DNA of 64,000 nt from Porphyra umbilicalis. Taxonomy: Eukaryota > Rhodophyta > Bangiophyceae > Bangiales > Bangiaceae. The translations under genes were made by a program, and so were the position numbers. Shown one piece after another: positions 32,100-41,452 of the stretch. The notes under the pieces were generated by a model. That model searched no databases and was not told the DNA's origin. It worked only from the letters and a program-made list of their open reading frames with translations. Position 1 is the stretch's first letter. Each line of letters starts with the position of its first letter. The stretch covers positions 17,040-81,039 of the forward strand of contig KV919099.1 in assembly GCA_002049455.2 (NCBI GenBank). The letters run 5' to 3'.

Positions 32100-34370
32100 T
32101 TCCGTGCGGCGCCAGTGGCGTCGACGCGGCCGTGCCGCCGTCCCCGGCGCCGCCGAGGACGGCGGCACACCCAACGCTTCCCCCCCCCACCCCCCTCTCT
32201 GCCGCCGCCATACCCGGGCCTCAGGCAGCCGAGGCACTGCCCCCGCCCCCCCCCCCCCCGCCATCAACGCCACTGCTGCGCCGACGAGCTGCCTCCCGCA
32301 GAGCCACAGTAACTACCCCTCCGATTGCCGCCAAAGCCGCCCTCCAAAGCCGCCACGCCGGCGCCGTGACCCGCCGAGCTGTCGCCAACACCCACCCCCA
32401 CGTCGACCGGTGCCAACCGGTGCGCCCGCGCCGCCATTCGCCGAGCCGTCGCCATACCCGGCCCCTCCTACCGGCGCTGCCGCCGCTAGACACATTCGAC
32501 CACCCGCTGAGCCGTCGCCGCCCACCCCTCCCATTTCCGCCGCCGCCGCCCCCGCGTCCGTGCTGCCCGCCACCGAGTCCTCGGCGATCCCCCCCCCCGA
32601 TCATCGCCGCCGCCACCAATTCCGCGTTCCAATAATGCCGTCCCCTGCCCCCCCCGTTCGGCCACGAGGTGCCGCCGCCGCACCTGCTTCGACGCTCACA
32701 GAGACGCCTCCGGGCAGCATCCCGGCGCGGCTCGCCGCACCCGCGCTGCCACCCGCCGAGCCATCGTCGCCACGCTTGCCCCCGCTGTCGATGGCGCCAC
32801 GGTGGTCGTCCGGCCACCCGCAGAGTTGTCGGTGACCCCCCGGTCACCGCCGTGGACGCCGCAGATGTGCCCTCGCCGCCACAACCCAAGCCGCCCCCCC
32901 CCCCCCCCCCTGTGCGCCCGTCACCGCACCGCCGAGCCGCCACCAGAAGATCCCCTCTTCAACAGTTGACGTCACCGTCGCGCCCGCGCCGACACCCGCC
33001 CAGCCGTCACCGTCGCCCCCTCTGCCCCGCGTTCACCACCGCGCAGCCGCTCCGCCACTCGCCGAGGGGTCGCCGACGCCACCCCTCGCCGCTGTTGACG
33101 CTACTGCCGCGCACACGCCTCAACGCGCCAAGCAAAAGCGATACTCCCCCCATCTGTCGGTTGAAGCCTCCACCGTGTCCGTCCTGACACCCGCTGCACG
33201 GTCGCTGCCCCCCCCCACCATGGCCGACGCCACCCGCCGCGTACTTGCAGACCCAGCTCCACCGCTGTGGCCGCCGCCGTTCCGCCCGCGCCAGCACCTG
33301 CTGAGCCGCCGCCCGCAGAGCCGCTTCCGCCCCCCCCCCCTTCAACGTTTGACGCCGTCGCCTCCCCCGTGCCACTGCCCGCCAAGCCACCGCAGCCCTC
33401 TCTTTCCCCGCGACCTCCACCGCGCCACCACGTCGCCACCCAACGAGCCGTTGCCGCCCCCCCATTAACCTTTTCCGCCTCTGCCGCGCCCGATCCTGCC
33501 ACCCCCAGAGCCGTAGCTGCCCCCATCCTCGCCGCGGCTGGCACTGCGGCCCACCAAGTGGTCACCTCCCCACCGTCCCCATCCGTCGACGCCGCCGCCG
33601 CGCGCACGCCCCCAACTACGAATCCTTTGGAGATACGACCCCGCGCTCCGCCATCGCCGCCGCCACCGCGGCCGTTTCGCCACCCGCCGGGCCACCGACG
33701 CCCCGCCTTCCTCCACCGTCACCGCCGCCACGACGCCACCGGGCCGGCACTCGCTGAGAGATCGCGCATCTCCCCACCGCGGCCGGTGCCGCCGCGACTG
33801 CGCCGGCACCGTTGCCAGCCGAGCCATCGCCACCCCCCAGCGTTCAATCTTTGACGCTGCCCCCGTGCGCGCGCCGCGGCCTGCCACGCGGGCGCCCCGC
33901 CCCCGCGCCGCCGCCTGCCGAGCCGTCGCCGCTCTTTCCCCCACCGCGCGGTCGTCAGCACGCTTCCGAGCCGCTGTTGGTCTAGCGGTCACCGCCCCCC
34001 CGCACACCGCTGTTGACACCGTTGCCGGGCGTAGGACGCCACCCGCCGAGCCGTAGCCGACCCTGCCCCCCCAGCGGCCGCCACCGCGCCGACGCGCTGC
34101 CACCTGCCGATCCTGTGTCTCCCCCCCCCACCCCGCCCACGACGCCACCGCAGCGCCCGTGCCGCCACCCGCCGAGCTATCCCCACCCCCCCACCCCAGG
34201 CCGTGGACGCCGCCGCCGCGCCATCGGCGCAACTCGTCGAGCCATCGGCGCTTCGTATCCGTACCCCACTGGAGCCGCCGCCGACGCCGCGGGGCCCGTG
34301 CCGCAACGTCTGAATCGCCGGCTGCGGAGCCCTCGACGTTCCCCCCCCTCCCCCCTGGCGTGTTGATCTG
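32100..34370. repeat. Right arm: degenerate tandem array, inverted relative to left arm
   Basis: The plus strand carries CACCCGCCGAGCCGTCGCC-type cores every 65-75 bp (for example near 32371, 32438 and 32505), each followed by Pro-coding C-runs and a GTCGACGCCGCCGCC-like block. This is the complement of the left-arm core, so the arms can pair over long, imperfect stretches. Open frames here (PPAEPSPP, TRRAVA) are translations of the repeat. Confidence 0.75.
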
Positions 34371-34394
34371 GATCTGCAGTGTCAGCCCGACTTA

Positions 34395-34780
34395 GCTCCG
34401 ATGCTGCAATTTGACTGGACGGTTGGGAGAGAGAAAGAGGTCTTTTTGTCTCTGTCACAGCAGAAAGACACACGAGCACCATTGCCGCTACGCTGTCCTG
34501 TGCCGAAAACTGCTAGGAGAAAGAGAGAGAAGAAGTTTTTCTGCTGGTTGTACATATAAAAGTTTTCTCATTAACGCACTCGGGCTGCCAATGCCAGGTT
34601 GCCATAGTTGTAGCGGGTGTGTCGGCTGCAAAACGCTGGTGGCGGCACCAGCAGGTAGAGGCCACAGTACAGCAGGGCGGGCGCGCGGCGCGGTGGTGCG
34701 GAGAGCCGCAGTCGGGGCGTAGAGCCATCGGGCAGGCGGGCCAGCGGGAATGGGCACCAGCGGGGAGGGATGCCCGCAGG
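34395..34780 (-). repeat. Conserved inverted segment, right copy
   Basis: Inverted copy of 23570-23945. It contains cttagctcc at the inner end, the purine-rich agaaagagagagaagaag block, and an outer part reading ggtgcggagagccgcagtc against ggtgcggagggccgacgtc in the left copy. Colinearity fades after about 34780. Confidence 0.85.
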
Positions 34781-35400
34781 GAGGTACACCAGCGGAAAGG
34801 GGCACCAGTGGCGACAGGAACCCGCAGGACTGGTGGCCAGCGGAAAGGCGTTCAGCGGGGAGAGGATGCCCACCAGCAAGGAACCCCGCTCGCAGCGAAG
34901 CGCGCCTGCGGGAAGTGCCAACGAGGGAGGGGCGCTGGCGGAAATCGCCAACGGGGAGAGGCGCTGGTGGGCGGGAATTGACAGCGGGGAGAGGCGCTGG
35001 TCAGCGGGAAGAGGCAACGGGAAGGTGCGCCGACGGGGAGGCACGCCGGACGGGAGGGGCGCGGGCAGGGATGAGCGCCGGCGGGGATGCGCGCTGGTCG
35101 GGAATTGCGCCAGCAAGAACGACATGCAGTCGAAAGAGAGGCCAGGAAGGAGGGACAGTTGTAGGGAGGGACACTACCGGCGAGGGAAACCACCAGGAAA
35201 GTACGCCAGTGGCGAGCGGCACCACCTGCGAGCGGCGCCAGAGAGCAGCCGCGTCAGCGGGGAGAGGCACCAGCAGGGAGAGGCATCAGCGGGGAGGGCT
35301 GATTTCGAGCAGGCATGTCATTGGGGAGGCACTCATCGGGGAAGCTTGTCGTGGCCGGAGCGACGTCATCGAGGAGCGATGACGACGCTGGCGCAGGCTG
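34780..35400. repeat. Outer right repeat block with CAGCGGGGAG-type units
   Basis: Loose repeats of GCAGCGGGGAGAGGC and CACCAGCGG-like units of about 25-35 bp. They occupy the place where the left side has the 15-bp minisatellite, but the unit is different. No gene is recognised. Confidence 0.6.
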
Positions 35401-36968
35401 CAAGCGGCGGACTCAATAGACCTTGTAGCTACTAGTAGATCTGTTAACGCGAAGACTTCATCCAGAACAGTTACACCAGGACTTGGAGGTCCGTGTACCG
35501 ATGTACGGGAAACTGCCCGCGGCTGCTAGAATTTATCTGAGAGTCCCCTCAGGCTAAGCAAACCTAAGGAACGGGACTCTGAGGGGTGCGAATTTGGGCC
35601 ATCTGGGGCACCCCCCGGTCCCCGCAGCCCGAATGGATACTGCTTACGCCGGAGGCATTGACACTGTCCCAGCAGTCAGCAGCCTGTGCAGATGGCCAAT
35701 AACAGCCACATATGCGGTGACGCGGTCGATATTGATTGACGATTGGATCATGGAGACCCTTAGCCGTCATGGCGATTGGCTCCGTGTCGCTCTTGACAGC
35801 TGGAAAAGTTCTCTTCACCAACCTGTAGGTCACCCCGTGAAATGTAAGCCACCAACTCTTGCGCCCTCTCTCGCAGTTCCTTCACAGTTCTTCCACAAAC
35901 CGACTTCCTGGCGAAGGACCTTGCGAAGGGGGTTTTGGCGCTTTTTACAAGAAAATCGCGTTGGGGCGTGAACACACGATATGTACGGAAATGAACACAG
36001 GGACAGACATACAAAGAGAGAGGAGCTAAACTTTTAACCCCCATTTGGCAAGCCACCGGCCAATCCTGTCCTCCGCCTGGAACCGGCCAGGCAAGGGGGC
36101 TACCACTACGTAAATCCAAATTGGGCAGGCGATATGCGACATCATTTCTCGAACTGGTCCTTCTTTGGTCTTGCTCTCGCAGCCAGATCACGTAGCCCGC
36201 TTGTGCCACCCTTGGCCCTCGGTGACGCTCTCATGGTCCGTGTTCACAGGTGAGCTGCTACTCAGTTGCGGTAGCCTGTCCGCAATAGAGGCAAGCGATG
36301 GTAGAGCTAACCTCGACAACATCAGGTGAGTCGCATGCCACCCGCGATTCCTTTTTGTCCTTACAGTATTCAACGCCCTGATAAACCTCTTTGTGTGTCC
36401 CACAGGGGAATACGCGCAAGGTAACCCAGCACATTCTTCCGGCAAGGAAGTAGGTAAGTGCCGCTTGAAGCAACAGGGATTGGCGAGGTGGGGATGGATT
36501 AGAAGTTGATGACCTTGGCGTTGGTGCAGGCGCTGCGACACTTGGCAGACGGGATGCACAGCTCTGGATTACTCGGCTTGTGCTGCAGTATTGATGCAGA
36601 CCACTCTTTTATACTGCACTCGGCGACGGCGGGCGCCCCCTCCGCCCGCGTCGGGCGCCCCCTCCGCCCGCGTCGTTGCCAAAACGACGCCCTCGCTAGT
36701 CACTGGCCCGACTGGTGTCGGCAGCGATGACATACACAAGAAAGACGCATGACGACGAGCCTCACGACGCTGCATCACAGTAAATTGGAGCGGCGCATGC
36801 AAAAAAGCGTGCAGCACTGCCAGCATGCTCATCCATTATCCAGAAAAAATGTACAACCGCTCTATTAGCAGTCCTGACACCAAATATTGCGCACCTGTTC
36901 CACATCGGTCTCTACGCCACCGCAGACAGAAGCCGAATTGGGAACAGCTGTAAATGCTAGAGTGCGAG
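35401..36968. other. No confident gene; possible small exon at 36258-36473 minus
   Basis: An inverted pair (AGAGTCCC and GGGACTCT) lies at about 35541-35580. The minus frame 36473-36258 reads CWVTLRVFPCGTHKEVYQGV then EYCKDKKESRV and IACLYCGQA. It has balanced composition and several Cys/His, so it could be an exon of an unknown zinc-binding protein. The minus frame near 35800-35930 also looks protein-like (TVKELRERAQELVAYISRGD). Neither is identifiable. Confidence 0.35.
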
Positions 36969-37015
36969 GTTCTTGAAAGGACAGCTGCACAGTATACAGC
37001 CGTGCTTTCAAGAAC
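36969..37015. repeat. Perfect 11-bp hairpin with adjacent direct repeat
   Basis: GTTCTTGAAAG (36969-36979) and its exact complement CTTTCAAGAAC (37005-37015) enclose a 25-base loop. TATACAGCCGT in the loop recurs about 40 bp downstream. No adjacent gene is recognised. Confidence 0.7.
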
Positions 37016-37427
37016 ACCGCGCTCTGTATAATATATACAGCCGTCTGCCAGTTCATCATAAGAAAATGTGGTACACGTCCGCACAGAATTACAATGCGGC
37101 GTGTGCCACAAGGCGATAGCACAACAGAGAAACACCGCCCCGGGGAAGAAAAGAGGAAGAAAAAGGGAGAAAAGTAGGAAAGGAACTGGTGTAATACGTT
37201 TTGTTTCCCATGCTCTTTTATTTTTCTTGTTATGCTCACTTCTCTCACAGCGTACTGCTGGTGTGTCGTGTTACTGTCAATGCCACGCGACGGCGGCCAC
37301 GTGCCGAGGGGGGGAAGGACGCGGGGGCGATCATCGCCATGATGGAAGAATAGACGGGTCCACGGAGGCACGGGCACTGCGAGACGGTGGCAGCGGCGGG
37401 GATGACGCGGCCTATGTCGCCGCCACT

Positions 37428-37565
37428 GCCCTACGGGAACCAAACCGGGATAAAACCGAGATCCCCACCTGTGACAGAGATCCGCATTGTGAGGATGGAA
37501 CCGGGATAAAATCGGGATCGATTGCATTTTGGTTGGCTCACAGCCGCGCTCACCGGCAGCCGACA
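37428..37565 (+). repeat. Dispersed repeat, copy 2
   Basis: Diverged copy of 16655-16805: CCCTACGGGAAC, AACCGGGATAAAACCGAGAT, a second AACCGGGATAAAATCGGGAT, then GGTTGGCTCACAGCCG and GCTCACCGGC in the same order. Confidence 0.55.
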
Positions 37566-37891
37566 GGGACATTGTACAGGATCATCATTCCAATCCTTTC
37601 AGTCACTTGGTGCTTACGATATTCGCACGACGGGCGATTTGGGCGACTGTTACTACTGCGATGGTTGTTGCTACAGTTACTGCTACACGTGCCAATGTTC
37701 GTTCCTCATGCTACCGCTACCCCTCACTACAGCTGGTTCAGAAAGTCCACCTGCCGCTGCTCCTCAGTCGCCTGCACTGGGTGGTCCTCACCGTCCCCCG
37801 CTCCGCTGCCCTCACTGTCCCCGACACCGTCGCCCCCCCCGTCGCCTCCCTCGGGGCTCACCGCGCCGGCCGCTGCCACAGCGACAGTCCC
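37566..37891. other. Spacer, nothing recognised
   Basis: Between the dispersed repeat and the possible exon on the minus strand. No protein-like frame or structure was seen. Confidence 0.4.
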
Positions 37892-38240
37892 TCAACTCCG
37901 AGGACGCCGGTGTTGAAGGCCGCGAGATAGCAATGCACACGCGCCCCAGCTTGAAACACACACAGCGAGACGCGGCTCTCGCTCCTCTAGGTAAGCGACC
38001 GCGCGCCGCTGATTATCGTCTTCGTGGGAGCAAAATGGCTTGGTGCTGCCAAGAATGTGCTTGGTCGCAAACGCGACATACCGCCTCAGCCGCATGCGGT
38101 CGGCCTCACCGAGCCCCAAGTCCCCGTCCTTAAGGACGTTGATCTTAGCGATAACGGGCGTAGGGGCCTCCACCGCCCGCACGTCGTCGAGGTAGACGCC
38201 CCCGCGCCCGCTGGTACGGCGGTGGGCGCAGGGGCGGCAG
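37892..38240 (-). CDS. Possible exon of an unknown protein
   Basis: On the minus strand from about 38210 the frame reads VYLDDVRAVEAPTPVIAKIN then VLKDGDLGLGEADRMRLRRY and VAFATKHILGSTKPFCSHED. The balanced composition, unlike the surrounding Pro/Arg-rich shadow frames, suggests real coding. Upstream a Pro-rich frame with an ATG near 38510 and a G-run at about 38319-38336 could be its N-terminal part with a frame error. A donor-like GGTAAGC sits on the other strand, so splicing direction is unclear. Not recognised. Confidence 0.3.
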
Positions 38241-39138
38241 CTGCGCCCCGAGGCTGGGGGTTGGCGGGGGAGGGGGAGCGGGGCGGGGGGCGGAGAGGGA
38301 GTCGGTAGAGTAGCCGCCGACGGGGGGGGGGGGGGGCGGGCGGCAAATCGGCCTCCTGGACGGCCGCGAAAGCCGGATCTGCATGGAGAGGGTGATCAGG
38401 AGAGGAACCATGTGGGGAGGCAGGCGGAGGCAGGTCGGCAGGCGGCAAAGTGGGGCGAGATGGGGGCCTGCCAGCGCTGCCAAGACGTGCAGCTACCTGA
38501 GCTGCTACCATCAACCTGGCCAAGTCTGAGCATCGGCCACCACACCAAAAAGAGATTAAAAAAATGAACTACAACGTGGAAATGGTGGGACACAGAACTG
38601 TGTGGGAACAAAAGACGCCACCTGAATATATCTCTCATCGGGAACGGAAACCAGCGGCTCCAAAAAATGGGCAGTGCGGCCGGCATGACACACGTACCTG
38701 GGGGGCTCTTCGGAGATCGGTGGCCGCTCGCTCGTCTGCGAGACACCATGGTGGCGAAATAGAAACGTAGCCGAACGGGAACAGGCGCAACGAAAGCACC
38801 TGCACGAGCAACGCACGGGGACAATGCGAGGAACAACAATCCGTCGACGACTGATGGCCGCGCAGCATCCTGCTTGTGCCACGCTGCGTACCTCTGCGCC
38901 ACCAGCTGCAGCAACGTGTATTTTCATCAATCTGAGAATTTAAACGATAAAGTCCAAGTGTGCCCGCGATCAATTGCCCATTTTATTGAAGTCATTCGTT
39001 CCCCACACTGCCTCTTCTGCATCGGCTGTGCACGCACCTCTCTCAGCTGAGCGAACCCATCCGCCTTACCATGTCGCCGGAAACGCAATACAAGGACAGC
39101 AGCATTGAAAACAAGTAGAGAAAAGCACCCCTAGCTAT
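38241..39138. other. Downstream flank of the transposase remnant, no recognised gene
   Basis: 38241-38520 is GC-rich and may hold the N-terminal part of the preceding candidate. 38530-39138 is AT-richer, as expected for the non-coding end of a DNA transposon. I found no CACTA-type terminal motif to set an element end. Confidence 0.35.
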
Positions 39139-39285
39139 TTACTCAGAGCTGAACACCTCCCGCGAGTACAGCACTACGTGCCTATCTCTCACAAATAGGG
39201 TACCCACGACGGCGTCAATGGCTGCAACGTTCACATAGCGCATCGTACCACTCAAATGAGAAAAGCATTCGGTCTCGCCCCGCTT
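39139..39285 (-). pseudogene. C-terminal end of Tnp2-like transposase, cut off by retrotransposon
   Basis: If the LTR retrotransposon and one copy of its CGCTT target duplication are removed, the reading frame coming from 48178 continues here without a break: GETECFSHLSGTMRYVNVAA, then AIDAVVGTLFVRDRHVV, ending at TAA (39141-39139). This proves the two pieces were one gene before the insertion. Domain context is given under the main piece at 48178-50338. Confidence 0.75.
39281..39285. repeat. Target-site duplication CGCTT, left copy
   Basis: CGCTT directly abuts the left LTR and is repeated directly after the right LTR at 48178-48182, the 5-bp duplication expected of Ty3/gypsy integrases. 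Confidence 0.9.
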
Positions 39286-39679
39286 TGTGGTATTAATAAC
39301 GTTAGTTCAATTACCAGTGTACTGAGACCGACCGTAGCCAAGCAATAAAGCGAGTTCTATCGCCGTCGCGGCGAGGAAGAAGACCTTTTGTTGAAGGGCA
39401 TCCGATGGGGAGCCGGGTGGTGCCCACGACGGCGACCCCGGACCCACGGTGGTTTAATACAAACAACGGCACTGGTCGATCGACCATCCGATCAAGCGAT
39501 CGTAATGAGTGCCGGCAGACAGATAAGACAGGCAAGCAAACAAGCAAATAAAAAATAAACAATGCGGAAGTAACCCCCCAAAGGGCGTGCCACAAGCCGA
39601 GTCACACACATCCGTGGATTCGGCCAGTCAAGGGGGCTACCCGTGGCTAATTGCCGATTGGTAGCAGAGATATGCTACA
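39286..39679 (-). repeat. 3' LTR (left, 394 bp)
   Basis: Starts TGTGGTATTAATAACG on the plus strand and ends ATATGCTACA. Identical to 47784-48177 except for one A/G difference in ccagtcaaggggg. The 94-codon minus frame inside it is present in both LTRs and is not a gene. Confidence 0.93.
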
Positions 39680-41452
39680 TACCTCCAACGCGAGATTCGA
39701 ACCGTCCCGGTGAGATCCGAGGATGGTGGAACCCGATTGGGCGATCGCGGCCTCTTACGGGCCCGCGCGGGCGTAACTGCCCGGGCGGCGGGAGTCGCGA
39801 AGGGGCGCGCCGCTCAGTCCCGATTGGGGGGAGGTGGCGGTTCGCCGGCGTCGGCCGCGACCGTCCGATCACGCACGCGCGTGCGTGCGTGGCGGGCAGG
39901 TTGATCTGCGGGTCAGCTCGACGCTTACGCGTAGGCGTGCCGGCGCAGGCGGTTCCACGCGTGTGGGTACGTTGGTGCGGAGGCGGGCGCGGGTGCCAGG
40001 GTTAAGACCCTTGTTCGCGGCGGCGCGTCGAGCAGCACGTGCTGGGGTGACCATCGTCGGTGCCGTGTGGCGCCAGCTTCGTCGGGGTTTGACTACCCCG
40101 GCGAGAAGGCGAAAGCCGGGACGCGGGCGCTTGTTGCCGAGGGGAAGGGGGGGGGGGGGGGGGGGGGGAAGGGTGCGTACCCTGCGGCCGGTGACCACCG
40201 TGTCTTGTACGGGTCTGCGGTTGTCGGCACGGGGCCATCCCGTGTCATCGTGCTCGCGCACAGGTTGAGGCCTAACGGCAAGGTTGAGTAGGGGTGCGCC
40301 GCCGCAAGGTGGCACACCGCGAGGTGGTGGGCCCGGTGAGTGTGGGTTTGCGCTGGGTGGGGGGGCGGCGCGCACGGCGGCAAGCGCGGCAAGCCCGGCG
40401 GCGACGGCGGCAAGGGCGGCAAGGGCGGCAAGGAGCAAGGAAGGCAAGGTCGGCAAGGGCGGCAAGGCGCAAGGACGGCAAGGTCGACAAGGTGGGAGAC
40501 GCGGGCGGCGCGCCCGGTGGCCAAGCACGGCGGCGGCAAGGGTGGCACGCCCGGCGGTGCGGGCGGCGCGCCCGTTGGCCAAGCGCGGCGTCGGCACGTG
40601 TGGTTCGCCTGGCGGCGCGGGTGTCGAGGGGCGGCAACGCGGGCAAGGGCGGCAACGGCCGGCGGCGCGGGCGGTTTGCCTGGCGGCGCGGGTAATTTCT
40701 GCCTTGCGGCGCGGTCGACAACAGCCGGTGGCGCGGGTGGTTCGCCTTGCGGCGCGGGAAAGGGCGGCAACGGCCGGCAACGCGGGCGATTCGCCTTGCG
40801 TCGCGGGCGTCGAGGGCCGGCTGCGCGGGCAAGGGCGGCATCGGCCAGCGACGCGGGCGGTTCTCCAGGTGGCACGGGCGATTCGCCTTGCGGCGCGGGC
40901 AAAGGTGGCGACGGCCGGCGACGCGGGCGATTTGCCTTGCGGCGCAGGCAAGGGTGGCGACGGCCGGCGACGCGGGCGATTCGCCTTGAGGCGCGAGCGT
41001 CGAGGGCCGGCAGAGCGGGCAAGGGCGGCATCGGCCAGCGACGCGGGCGGCTCGCCTGGCGGCGCGGTTGACGACAGCCGTTGGCGCGGGCGATTCGCCT
41101 TGCGGCGCAGGCAGTTCGCCTTGCGGCGCGGGCAAGGGTGGCAACGGCCGGCGACGCGGGCGATTCGCCTTGCGGCGCGGGCGTCGAGAGCCGGCAACGC
41201 GGGCAAGGGCGGCAACTGCCGGCGGCGCGGCGCACGTGGCTCACGCCGTTGCGGGTGACGGACCCGATGTCGTTTGGTCCACCGACCCGGAGATGCATGT
41301 TCGCCTCAGCCTCGCGGCTCGTTCTACGCGCACGTTGGCCCGACCGAGGTGGTCGATGGGATCCCGGTCATTGCTGACAAGAGTCCGTACGACACTTTCG
41401 TCCGCAACCGCGCTCGCGCGCACACTCGGCGTATCAACTTCGCAGTTTCCTG
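39680..41452 (-). repeat. GC-rich minisatellite region between pol and the 3' LTR
   Basis: About 1.77 kb of non-pol sequence inside the element. From 40380 to 41230 units of 48-60 bp recur with the core GCGGGCGATTCGCCTTGCGG (good copies near 40783, 40874, 40922, 40970, 41084 and 41154), followed by GCAAGGGTGGC-type blocks. Open frames of 250-450 codons on both strands are repeat translations. A G-run of 22 lies at 40147-40168. An ordinary short 3' untranslated region is expected here, so this is an acquired or expanded array. Confidence 0.75.

Larger units (their letters stand above)
22950..35400. mobile_element. Composite fold-back-like element with tandem-repeat inverted arms
   Basis: From outside in, the left side has a 15-bp minisatellite (22950-23400), a conserved segment (about 23570-23945), and a degenerate ~70-bp repeat array (24000-27700). 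The right side has the mirror order: array (32100-34370), the conserved segment in opposite orientation (34395-34780), and an outer repeat block (34780-35400). The conserved segments differ at only 4 of 39 codons in one frame. The loop (27700-32100) holds a decayed tyrosine recombinase and a small ORF. The architecture resembles Foldback-type elements, whose long inverted arms are built of tandem repeats. Exact outer ends and a target duplication could not be fixed, so mobility is inferred. Confidence 0.6.

Noticed and set aside
39311-39595. 94-codon minus ORF, repeated identically at 47809-48093
   Set aside because: Lies wholly inside both LTRs; duplicated because LTRs are direct repeats.
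39685-39710. tRNA B-box-like GGTTCGAATCTC on the minus strand
   Set aside because: No A box or cloverleaf; lies inside the retrotransposon next to the 3' LTR.
39869-41298. Long minus and plus ORFs between pol and the left LTR
   Set aside because: They are translations of the 48-60-bp minisatellite on both strands, not a gene such as env.
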